NCBI GenBank assembly: GCA_038998365.1
Contig: JAVZHJ010000024.1
Span: forward strand, 1-11,416
DNA from: JAVZGQ01 sp038998365
Lineage (GTDB): Archaea; Aenigmatarchaeota; Aenigmatarchaeia; CG10238-14; SCSR01
Reading direction: 5' to 3'
Length of the DNA: 11,416 nucleotides
Part shown: in pieces, positions 6,629 through 11,416 of the stretch
Layout of the letters: each line of letters starts with the position of its first letter
How positions within the stretch are numbered: the first letter of the stretch is position 1
Position numbers and translations under genes: made by a program
Notes under the pieces: model-generated
Seen by the model: only the letters and a program-made list of their open reading frames with translations
Told to the model about the DNA's origin: nothing
Database searches by the model: none

Positions 6629-6790
6629 TTAAGTTTTCAGAAGGTAAATCCCGAGAGCAATCAAACCAAAACCAATCACAACTCCGGTGAAGCCAATTTC
6701 TTCTGGCTGATAATCTCTTATTTCAGGAAAGAACAAGACCATTAAAATTCCCCCCAGCAAACAAGCTGCGCCCAAAATCTTGTTCAGCAT
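6629..6790 (-). CDS. Small two-helix membrane protein, 53 aa
   Basis: This short frame starts with the ATG at 6790-6788 and ends with TAA at 6631-6629. The product starts MLNKILGAACLLGGILMVLF and ends GFGLIALGIYLLKT. It has two predicted membrane helices (about 3-22 and 33-51) joined by a short charged loop, PEIRDYQPEE. Its ATG directly abuts the TAG of the 47-aa gene upstream, a zero-base gap that supports both being real and co-translated. It resembles that neighbour in layout (LGA near the start, a DY in the loop, LGI-x-L-x-K at the end), so the two are probably paralogues. The function is unknown. No homologue is recognised; the case rests on hydrophobic patterning and gene packing. Confidence 0.68.
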   Translation of the reverse strand: MLNKILGAACLLGGILMVLFFPEIRDYQPEEIGFTGVVIGFGLIALGIYLLKT

Positions 6791-6934
6791 CTATTTAATT
6801 AATTGAATTCCCAAACCTAAAAAAGTTGGGCCGAGCAAAAGCTGCAACAAAAAAGAATTGTAGTCCTCAGCTCTACCGCAATTGAAAGTGAACACTAAGC
6901 CTAAGAATATTAAAATCGCGCCCAATTCTTTCAT
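6791..6934 (-). CDS. Small two-helix membrane protein, 47 aa
   Basis: The frame runs from the ATG at 6934-6932 to TAG at 6793-6791. The product begins MKELGAILIFLGLVFTFNCG, has a short polar loop RAEDYNS, and a second hydrophobic helix ending LGPTFLGLGIQLIK. Both halves are long enough to span a membrane. A TATA-like ATTTAAAA (minus strand, 6964-6957) is centred 26 nt before the ATG with no Shine-Dalgarno, which fits a leaderless start and makes this the first gene of the minus-strand block. It probably arose with the following 53-aa gene by tandem duplication. No family is recognised. Confidence 0.65.
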   Translation of the reverse strand: MKELGAILIFLGLVFTFNCGRAEDYNSFLLQLLLGPTFLGLGIQLIK

Positions 6935-6956
6935 GTTTATTCTTTTAAGCAAAAAA

Positions 6957-6964
6957 TTTTAAAT
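6957..6964 (-). promoter_or_regulatory. TATA-like element heading the minus-strand block
   Basis: ATTTAAAA on the minus strand is centred about 26 nt upstream of the ATG at 6934, the spacing expected for a leaderless archaeal transcript. The AT-rich stretch 6935-7003 also separates this gene from the divergent plus-strand gene at 7004, whose own promoter is less clear; a weak T-rich element near 6964-6975 and a GTGGT five bases before that ATG are candidates. Confidence 0.45.
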
Positions 6965-7003
6965 CTTTTTATTTTCTTTTTCTCAATAAATTATTGTGGT
7001 TTA

Positions 7004-7537
7004 ATGCCAGTATTTGCTAGAACAAAGCTTGTGATTCATGATGATTGCTTATTTCCACAAGCTTCTTTTGCCACAATAGAGTACAAAGGCCCAAACCCAC
7101 AAAACCTTTACAACAAAATTAAAGAGTTGCTGGTTAGTGTGTGGAGAGTGGATCCAGGAGACGTGCAAGAAAGAGAGTTCACTTGGGACAGAAGCTCTGG
7201 AGTTGAAAAGTTCAGGGTTAGGTTTGAAGCTGTTAAAGACCTTGACACTTTCAGCTTTTTCTTCATAAGGGTAAATTTAAGCGGGGAAGCTAAGCATAGC
7301 AGAGAGTTTGGAAGAGAAGGAAGTGCAAAGATTGAATTTGACCCTTGTTTAAGAACAGAATATCCTCAAGACACGCTTTGGCAAAGAAGTTTAATCTATG
7401 AATTTTTCAGGACGCTTTGGCACAAGGCTATTTACCAAAGCACGAGGCTAAGATACTTGCAAGAGTGTAGAGAACTTTCTGAAAGATTTGCGGAAGAGAT
7501 AAAATCTTTTCTTAATGCTTTACCAAAAAGTTATTAG
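7004..7537 (+). CDS. Unknown protein, first of a paralogous pair (177 aa)
   Basis: I do not recognise the family. The protein has a beta-rich N-terminal two thirds and a long C-terminal helix (about 125-172). It shares ordered motifs with the next gene: YKGPNP (27-32), EREFTW (56-61), FFIR (86-89), LRTE (116-119) and RLRYLQE (148-154). The layout of strands then a long closing helix, with YKGPNPxxxYxK near the start, is loosely like an SRPBCC/polyketide-cyclase lipid-binding fold, but I cannot claim this. It has no signal peptide or membrane span. The ATG at 7004 is preceded by TGTGGTTTA, a weak Shine-Dalgarno. The next gene starts 8 nt after its stop. Confidence 0.75.
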   Translation: MPVFARTKLVIHDDCLFPQASFATIEYKGPNPQNLYNKIKELLVSVWRVDPGDVQEREFTWDRSSGVEKFRVRFEAVKDLDTFSFFFIRVNLSGEAKHSREFGREGSAKIEFDPCLRTEYPQDTLWQRSLIYEFFRTLWHKAIYQSTRLRYLQECRELSERFAEEIKSFLNALPKSY

Positions 7538-7545
7538 TGTAAATC

Positions 7546-8061
7546 ATGCCAAGCTGGATTGTAGAAGATGACATACTTGCACCAAGGGGCAAGATTGAAA
7601 TAAATTACAAAGGCCCAAATCCTTTCCAATTTTACAAGAAGCTTGATACAAATTATTTTCAAGCAAGGTTTGAAATTGGAAGCACAGACTTTATGGAGAG
7701 GGATTTCAGATGGAGCGCTGACAGCGAGCCACATCCTTTCTTCATAAGAATTTTTGTTCACAAAGGCTATGACAAAAACACCGAAGCTTGGTTTGAAATT
7801 CTTTTCCAAGGAGCTCAGCCTTCCGATCCAACAAAAGAAGGAAACGTGAAGATAACAATAGGTGGAAACTTGAGGACAGAATTCAAACTTAACACAGGCT
7901 TTCAACAAACCCCTTTATACAAAGCTTTGCTTTGGCTTTACATAAAAATTTTCTATGCAAATGTGAGGAGAGGCTATTTGAAAGATGCTCAAAGGAGAAT
8001 TGATTTGCTTGTAAGAGAAATAAGAGAATGGGCTGGAATGCCGGAGGTTGTTTATGTTTAA
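7546..8061 (+). CDS. Unknown protein, second of a paralogous pair (171 aa)
   Basis: This is the sister of the preceding gene, sharing YKGPNP (21-26), ERDFRW (51-56), FFIR (65-68), LRTE (109-112) and a C-terminal helix containing RRGYLKDAQR (141-150). Outside these motifs the two differ strongly, so the duplication is old or selection has been divergent. This copy lacks the four cysteines of its sister. The final helix is followed by a short hydrophobic end, MPEVVYV. Its stop codon overlaps the start of the 74-aa gene, and the GGAGG for that gene lies within its last codons, so the two are translationally coupled. Function unknown; the SRPBCC-like impression is the only lead and is weak. Confidence 0.75.
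   Translation: MPSWIVEDDILAPRGKIEINYKGPNPFQFYKKLDTNYFQARFEIGSTDFMERDFRWSADSEPHPFFIRIFVHKGYDKNTEAWFEILFQGAQPSDPTKEGNVKITIGGNLRTEFKLNTGFQQTPLYKALLWLYIKIFYANVRRGYLKDAQRRIDLLVREIREWAGMPEVVYV
8043..8047 (+). promoter_or_regulatory. Shine-Dalgarno GGAGG that fixes the start at 8054
   Basis: A perfect GGAGG sits 6 nt before the ATG at 8054, inside the end of the upstream gene. It rules out the TTG at 8048, which would touch the motif. Confidence 0.7.
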
Positions 8062-8278
8062 TTGGTTTAAGAAGAAAGAGAAACCTTTGCCTTTGCCCCC
8101 AGAACCAACTCAACCTTTACAGCCTTTAGAGCCTAAGCTTGAACCAAAAGTCGAAGAAAGTAAGCTTTCAACGGAGCAAAAAATTGAATTGCTTTCTGCA
8201 AAAATTGAAGCTATGAATGAGAGGCTGAAGAATATTGAAAGAATGATAGAAGAAATCTACAGGATGGCAAAGAGTTAA
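8054..8278 (+). CDS. Proline-rich, coiled-coil small protein (74 aa)
   Basis: The product begins MFNWFKKKEK, an aromatic/basic N-terminus that could lie on a membrane surface. It continues with a Pro-rich linker (about 11-33, PLPLPPEPTQPLQPLEPKLE) and ends in a charged helix (about 39-74) with heptad-like Leu/Ile spacing (IELLSAKIEAMNERLKNIER), probably a coiled coil. This looks like an adaptor that tethers a helical oligomer. It overlaps the upstream gene by 8 nt and shares its transcript. No family is recognised and no enzymatic motif is present. Confidence 0.72.
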   Translation: MFNWFKKKEKPLPLPPEPTQPLQPLEPKLEPKVEESKLSTEQKIELLSAKIEAMNERLKNIERMIEEIYRMAKS

Positions 8279-8303
8279 TTCTCTTTCTTTTCAATATAGA
8301 ATT

Positions 8304-9458
8304 ATGATAATTGGGATTTGTGGCAAGACAAATGTTGGAAAATCAAGCTTCTTCAAGGCAGCAACTTTAATTGATGTAGAAATTGCTAATCGACGCTTTG
8401 TCACAATAAACCCAAATGTTGGTATTGGCTATGTGATAACTGATTGTGTCTGCAAAGAGTTTGGGGTGAAATGCAATCCAAAGAACAGCATATGTAAGAA
8501 TGGAAAAAGGTTCATTCCGATAAAGCTTGTAGATGTTGCTGGCTTGATTCCAGGAGCGCATGCTGGTAAAGGTTTGGGAAATAAATTTCTCGATGACTTA
8601 AGACAAGCTTCTGCTTTCATTCACATAGTTGATGCTTCCGGCCTTACAGATGCTGAAGGAAATCCAACTCAAGGTTATGATCCAAGCTTTGATGTTGAAT
8701 TTGTGAAAGAAGAAATAGAGCTGTGGTTTGCTGATGTGATAAAAAGAGCTTTGACAAAAATTGGTAAAGCTGGCTCTAAAGCTGAGCTCGTGCAAATGCT
8801 TGCTGAGCAGCTCAGTGGGCTTGAAGTCAACAAGAAGCAAATAGAAGCTGTTTTGGAAAAAGTTTGGATTAGCGATGTGGATAAATTTGCCCGCGAGATA
8901 AGAAAGATTTCTAAGCCTATGCTGATAGCTGCAAACAAGATTGATTTGCCAGAAGCTCAAAAGAATTTTGAATTGCTTAAGGAAAAATTCAAAGATTTGA
9001 TCATAATTCCAACTTCAGCTGATTATGAGATAGCATTAAGGAAAGCTGCTGAAGCCGGCTTGATAGATTATTTGCCTGGCGATGGTTTTAAAGTTCTCGA
9101 TGAAAGCAAGCTGAGCGAAACACAAAAGAAAGCTTTAGAGAAGATAAAGGCTTTGATTGAAAAGTATGGCTCTACTGGCGTGCAAGATTGTTTGAATAAA
9201 GCTGTTTTTGATTTGCTTGGCTACATTGTGGTTTATCCTGTTGAAGATGAGAACAAGCTTTGCGATAAACATGGCAACGTTTTGCCTGACGCTCTGCTAA
9301 TGCCAAAAGGTTCTACTGCTTTAGACCTAGCTTTCAAGATCCACACGGAGATAGGAGAAAAGTTCATTTGTGCCGTAGATGCTAGGAGCAAGAGAAGGCT
9401 TGGAAAAGATTATATTCTTCAGAACAATGATGTGATAAGGATAATGGTAGCTAAGTAG
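8304..9458 (+). CDS. Archaeal Obg/YchF-like GTPase with TGS domain
   Basis: The 384-aa protein is a P-loop GTPase of the Obg-HflX/YchF group (COG0012-like), in the archaeal form. The G1 loop is G7KTNVGKS14; G3 is DVAG (77-80) followed by LIPGAHAGKGLGNKFLDDLR, the Obg-group signature. G4 is NKID (211-214), which predicts guanine specificity, unlike YchF/OLA1 proteins that have NxxE and bind ATP. G5-like TSAD is at 237-240. A cysteine set C48/C50/C57/C64 just before G3 is typical of archaeal members and may bind metal. A helical insert follows at about 130-205, and the C-terminus (about 307-384) is a TGS domain (AFKIHTEIGEKFICAVDAR). The group is ribosome- or RNA-associated. It starts 25 nt after the 74-aa gene with no strong Shine-Dalgarno. 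Length and motifs look intact. Confidence 0.93.
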   Translation: MIIGICGKTNVGKSSFFKAATLIDVEIANRRFVTINPNVGIGYVITDCVCKEFGVKCNPKNSICKNGKRFIPIKLVDVAGLIPGAHAGKGLGNKFLDDLRQASAFIHIVDASGLTDAEGNPTQGYDPSFDVEFVKEEIELWFADVIKRALTKIGKAGSKAELVQMLAEQLSGLEVNKKQIEAVLEKVWISDVDKFAREIRKISKPMLIAANKIDLPEAQKNFELLKEKFKDLIIIPTSADYEIALRKAAEAGLIDYLPGDGFKVLDESKLSETQKKALEKIKALIEKYGSTGVQDCLNKAVFDLLGYIVVYPVEDENKLCDKHGNVLPDALLMPKGSTALDLAFKIHTEIGEKFICAVDARSKRRLGKDYILQNNDVIRIMVAK

Positions 9459-9464
9459 GCAAGG

Positions 9465-9473
9465 TTTTTAAGG
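9465..9473 (+). promoter_or_regulatory. TATA-like element before the Ku unit
   Basis: TTTTTAAGG is centred about 26 nt upstream of the ATG at 9495 in the 36-nt gap after the GTPase gene. With no Shine-Dalgarno at that ATG, a leaderless start for the membrane protein/basic peptide/ku unit is likely. The T run could also help end the GTPase transcript. Confidence 0.45.
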
Positions 9474-9494
9474 TTTAATGATTTTAGTCTTAAT

Positions 9495-9878
9495 ATGAAA
9501 GAAAAGATGAGAGCTTTAAAGAACAAGCTGTACGATTTTAAGAATTCTATGGCAGAATTCTGGAAAGAATGTAATGATATGCTGAAAATTGGAACTAGTT
9601 TTTATGTGTTGGGAGCTAGCCTTCGCTCAGCAGGAGCTTTTTGGATTCGCTACAATTACGATATTTTAAACACATACGCTGCTTCTCATCAAGATTTAGA
9701 GATTTTTTCTGACCCAAACTTTTATCAAATCTTGAGAGAAATGGATAGAGGCGGAAGCTATTTTGAAGTTGGTGGTTTTATCGTTGGCATTTCTCTTGTG
9801 CCCATTTTTATTGGAATAGGAATAGAAGCTTACAAGACTTTCAAAGCTTTGAAGAGAACTAAAGATAATAATTTCTAA
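9495..9878 (+). CDS. Small membrane protein upstream of ku (127 aa)
   Basis: I do not recognise this protein. A basic amphipathic N-terminus (1-30) precedes a moderately hydrophobic segment (about 32-51, GTSFYVLGASLRSAGAFWIR). A soluble, acidic stretch follows (about 55-88), then a clear membrane helix (about 91-113, EVGGFIVGISLVPIFIGIGI) and a basic tail (KTFKALKRTK). The ends are positively charged, consistent with both termini in the cytoplasm if both segments cross the membrane. The gene is 18 nt before the 37-aa ORF and appears to lead the ku transcript. A link to DNA repair is only positional. Confidence 0.72.
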   Translation: MKEKMRALKNKLYDFKNSMAEFWKECNDMLKIGTSFYVLGASLRSAGAFWIRYNYDILNTYAASHQDLEIFSDPNFYQILREMDRGGSYFEVGGFIVGISLVPIFIGIGIEAYKTFKALKRTKDNNF

Positions 9879-9896
9879 AATCCAAATTATTATTGA

Positions 9897-10010
9897 ATGG
9901 TAACTCTGAAAAAAAGGTTTCGCGGCGTGAGACAAAGCTTGAAAAGAGCAAGAGCTTACTTGGATAGAAAAATTTACAACAAGTTTTGGAAGTACTTGAG
10001 GAGGAAGTGA
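9897..10010 (+). CDS. Highly basic 37-aa peptide directly upstream of ku
   Basis: This short frame begins at ATG 9897, immediately after an in-frame TGA, and ends with TGA at 10008-10010. The very next base starts the ku ATG. The product (MVTLKKRFRGVRQSL..., ending FWKYLRRK) has 15 Lys/Arg and one Asp in 37 residues, a net charge of about +14, spread along a probable amphipathic helix with Tyr/Phe/Trp in the second half. It uses AGA/AGG arginine codons like its neighbours. It could bind nucleic acid or Ku-DNA complexes, or be a leader peptide controlling ku translation. The zero-base junction is strong positional support; without homologues, spurious translation cannot be excluded. Confidence 0.55.
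   Translation: MVTLKKRFRGVRQSLKRARAYLDRKIYNKFWKYLRRK
9998..10005 (+). promoter_or_regulatory. Strong Shine-Dalgarno for ku
   Basis: GAGGAGGA lies 5 nt before the ku ATG at 10011 and inside the final codons (Leu-Arg-Arg) of the 37-aa ORF. It is among the best ribosome sites in the window, and most other starts lack one. The overlap implies that ribosomes finishing the small ORF would affect ku initiation. Confidence 0.7.
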
Positions 10011-10814
10011 ATGCCAAGAGCAATTTTTACTGGGGCAATTTCTTTTGGTTTAGTGCACATACCTGTTAAAATTTATACCGCAACCGAGACAAAAGAGATA
10101 GAATTTCACAATTTGTGTCCCGAATGTCTTTCACCTTTGGAATACAAGCGATGGTGTCCAAAGTGTCAAAAAGAAGTTGCGTGGCAAGATGTAAAGAAAG
10201 GGTTCAAGATTTCAAAAGAAAGATGGGTTATTCTTGAGAAAGAAGAAATTGAAAAGCTCAAGCTGCCCAGCACGAAAGCTTTGGAAATTCAAAGTTTTAT
10301 TGACGTTTCACAAATAGACCCAATTTTCTTCCAGAAAGCTTACTATGTTGTTCCAGAGGAGGGAGGAGAAAAGCCTTATTCTCTGCTTGTTGAAGCCCTA
10401 AGGCTTGCGAACAAAGCAGCAATTGGTAAGGTGGTTTTGAAGAATAAGGAATACTTAGTTTGTTTAAGACCTTTTAAGAAAGGTTTGGTCATGCACTTGC
10501 TTTATTTCTTGAGGGAAATCAAAGAGATAGAAGAGTTGCCTGAGCTGAAGAATTTGGTTGTTGTTAGCAAGGAAGAGCTTGAGTTAGCAAAAGCTTTAAT
10601 AAGCAAGCTTACAGAAGAGGAGTTTGATGCAAGCAAGTTTAAAGATGAATACACGGAAAAACTGAAAGAGCTGATAAAAGCTAAGGCTGAAGGAAAAGAA
10701 ATTGAAGTTAAAGCTGAAGAGAGGGTAGCGGAAGCTAAAAGTCTTATGGAAGCTTTGAAAGCAAGCGTTGAACAAGCGAAAAAGAAAAAGAAAATTGAAG
10801 TTGAAGAGAAATAA
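10011..10814 (+). CDS. ku: Prokaryotic-type Ku DNA-end-binding protein
   Basis: The 267-aa protein is a full-length prokaryotic Ku homologue, which forms a homodimeric ring on double-strand DNA ends and recruits a ligase in non-homologous end joining. The N-terminus R3-AIFTGAISFGLVHIPVKIY is the family signature. C36-PEC39 and C49-PKC52 form a probable zinc knuckle. The Ku core continues with SKERWVILEKEEIEKL (about 69-84), the FFQKAYYVVPEEGGEKPY segment (about 107-124) and the LRPFKKGLVMHLLYF bridge region (about 152-166). The C-terminal tail (about 200-267) is Lys/Glu-rich and ends near KKKKK, like the basic DNA-binding tails of some bacterial Ku proteins. The ATG follows the 37-aa ORF with no gap and has GAGGAGGA. 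No LigD-type ligase, polymerase or phosphoesterase is in the window. Ku is patchy in archaea, so horizontal acquisition is plausible. Confidence 0.95.
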   Translation: MPRAIFTGAISFGLVHIPVKIYTATETKEIEFHNLCPECLSPLEYKRWCPKCQKEVAWQDVKKGFKISKERWVILEKEEIEKLKLPSTKALEIQSFIDVSQIDPIFFQKAYYVVPEEGGEKPYSLLVEALRLANKAAIGKVVLKNKEYLVCLRPFKKGLVMHLLYFLREIKEIEELPELKNLVVVSKEELELAKALISKLTEEEFDASKFKDEYTEKLKELIKAKAEGKEIEVKAEERVAEAKSLMEALKASVEQAKKKKKIEVEEK

Positions 10815-10822
10815 ATTTCTGA

Positions 10823-11416
10823 TCAATTGAGAACGGAATATCTCAAAGTTCTCTTGACCGAAATCAACTTTACATTATAAGGCAAGCTGTTTGCTAGTTT
10901 TTTGGCTTTTTGTGAAGAATTCCTGCCAAGGATTATGGCATAATCTGATTGTTTAATTGCTTCTGTTATCGGCTCGTCCAAATCAGCTTTTTCTTTCCCA
11001 TTTTCTGCTAGTGTGAAGATTGTGTACTTGCTCATACTTTTCATAGCTTCGTAAATTGTTTTGCCGAAAGTGTAATTTTTCTTATCAGCCAAAATCAAAA
11101 CTTTGGTATTTGGCTCTATGTTGAGATTATTCTTCAAGAATCTTTTAACCTTGGCTTTTGTCGGTTTCGTGATTTTCTTTTTCTTTTTTGCTTTTTGAAT
11201 TTTTAAGGTCAATTCATTCAAAATTTCTTTTACTAGTTTTTCTTGATTGGCCAAGATAGAGGATTTAAATGAGACAATTTCTCCGTTTATTCTTGAGATA
11301 TCATCTTGATTTTGGGACAATTGGTCAAAAGTGCTCATGATTCTAGCTTTGATTTCTGCCAATTCTTTTGAAAAATTAGAAACCTTGAAGTTAATTTCTT
11401 CCAACTTTTCTTTAAA
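10823..11416 (-). CDS. Coiled-coil protein with a Rossmann-like C-terminus, 5' end open
   Basis: The frame is open to the right edge. The first apparent start inside it is a TTG at 11404-11402, but codons continue upstream of that without a stop, so the true start may lie outside the window; an internal ATG is at 11338. From the TTG, residues 1-70 are a heptad-like coiled coil, 72-92 a Lys-rich hinge (AKKKKKITKPTKAKVKRFLK), and 93-193 a small alpha/beta domain: KVLILADKKN, YTIFTLAENG, LDEPITEAIKQSDYAIILGR, NVKLISV. This order, including the D-x-P then 'SDYAIILG' strand, is reminiscent of the N-terminal part of M29-type aminopeptidases, but metal ligands are not evident and I do not assign activity. 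It converges on ku with 8 nt between stops. Confidence 0.7.
   Translation of the reverse strand, partial: FKEKLEEINFKVSNFSKELAEIKARIMSTFDQLSQNQDDISRINGEIVSFKSSILANQEKLVKEILNELTLKIQKAKKKKKITKPTKAKVKRFLKNNLNIEPNTKVLILADKKNYTFGKTIYEAMKSMSKYTIFTLAENGKEKADLDEPITEAIKQSDYAIILGRNSSQKAKKLANSLPYNVKLISVKRTLRYSVLN

Noticed and set aside
7534..7908. Open frame of 124 codons antisense to the 171-aa paralogue
   Set aside because: The plus-strand gene shares ordered motifs with its neighbour, which shows that strand is coding. The antisense translation has no family-like motif.
8598..8960. Open frame of 120 codons on the minus strand inside the GTPase gene
   Set aside because: It is antisense to a strongly conserved GTPase, its translation is a low-complexity Ser/Phe/Leu mix, and it has no ribosome site or promoter.
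9541..9561. Two copies of AGAATTCT 13 bases apart
   Set aside because: Both lie within the membrane-protein coding sequence, are short, and fit the encoded KNSMAEFW; no further symmetry is seen.
1..11416. CRISPR array, tRNA/rRNA gene, insertion sequence or att site
   Set aside because: No regularly spaced direct repeats, no cloverleaf-like segment, no transposase or integrase motif and no flanking terminal repeats were found by eye.

Overview
The window looks like archaeal chromosome, AT-rich by eye, probably from a small-genome lineage such as a DPANN group; the lineage is inference. The evidence is an AMMECR1-domain protein, an archaeal-type Obg/YchF-like GTPase with a cysteine-containing insert and a TGS domain, heavy AGA/AGG arginine use, and several start codons placed about 26-30 nt from TATA-like elements, as in leaderless archaeal transcripts. 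I see no tRNA, rRNA, CRISPR array, transposase or integrase.

Layout. At the left edge a truncated gene (minus, 1-94) diverges from an AMMECR1 gene (plus, 152-730) across one short, near-symmetric TATA-like element. From 6934 down to 727 everything is on the minus strand. Read in transcription order this block holds two tiny two-helix membrane proteins that look like paralogues (6934-6629), a 571-aa protein I do not recognise, a 607-aa endonuclease IV/xylose-isomerase-type TIM barrel with a large insertion, and a three-gene unit with its own promoter-like element. That unit consists of a nucleotidyltransferase with a HEPN-like tail lacking the catalytic Arg, a small four-cysteine protein, and a second nucleotidyltransferase followed by two HEPN-like repeats, the first with an intact Rx4H motif.

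From 7004 to 10814 everything is on the plus strand: two adjacent paralogous proteins of unknown function, a proline-rich/coiled-coil 74-aa protein, the GTPase, a small membrane protein, an unusually basic 37-aa ORF, and a prokaryotic-type Ku protein whose start codon directly follows the stop of the 37-aa ORF. A minus-strand coiled-coil/Rossmann-like gene converges on ku and runs off the right edge.

Working together. Most genes are tightly packed, with gaps of 0-30 nt. The strongest candidates for an undescribed system are: (a) the fused nucleotidyltransferase-HEPN pair with the Cys protein between them, which resembles a type VII (HepT/MntA) toxin-antitoxin pair rebuilt as two fused paralogues; (b) the 571-aa/TIM-barrel pair, where the TIM barrel keeps nearly all endonuclease IV metal ligands; and (c) the Ku unit with its basic micro-protein. 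No NHEJ ligase/polymerase (LigD-type) gene lies in the window. All functional links between these units are inference.
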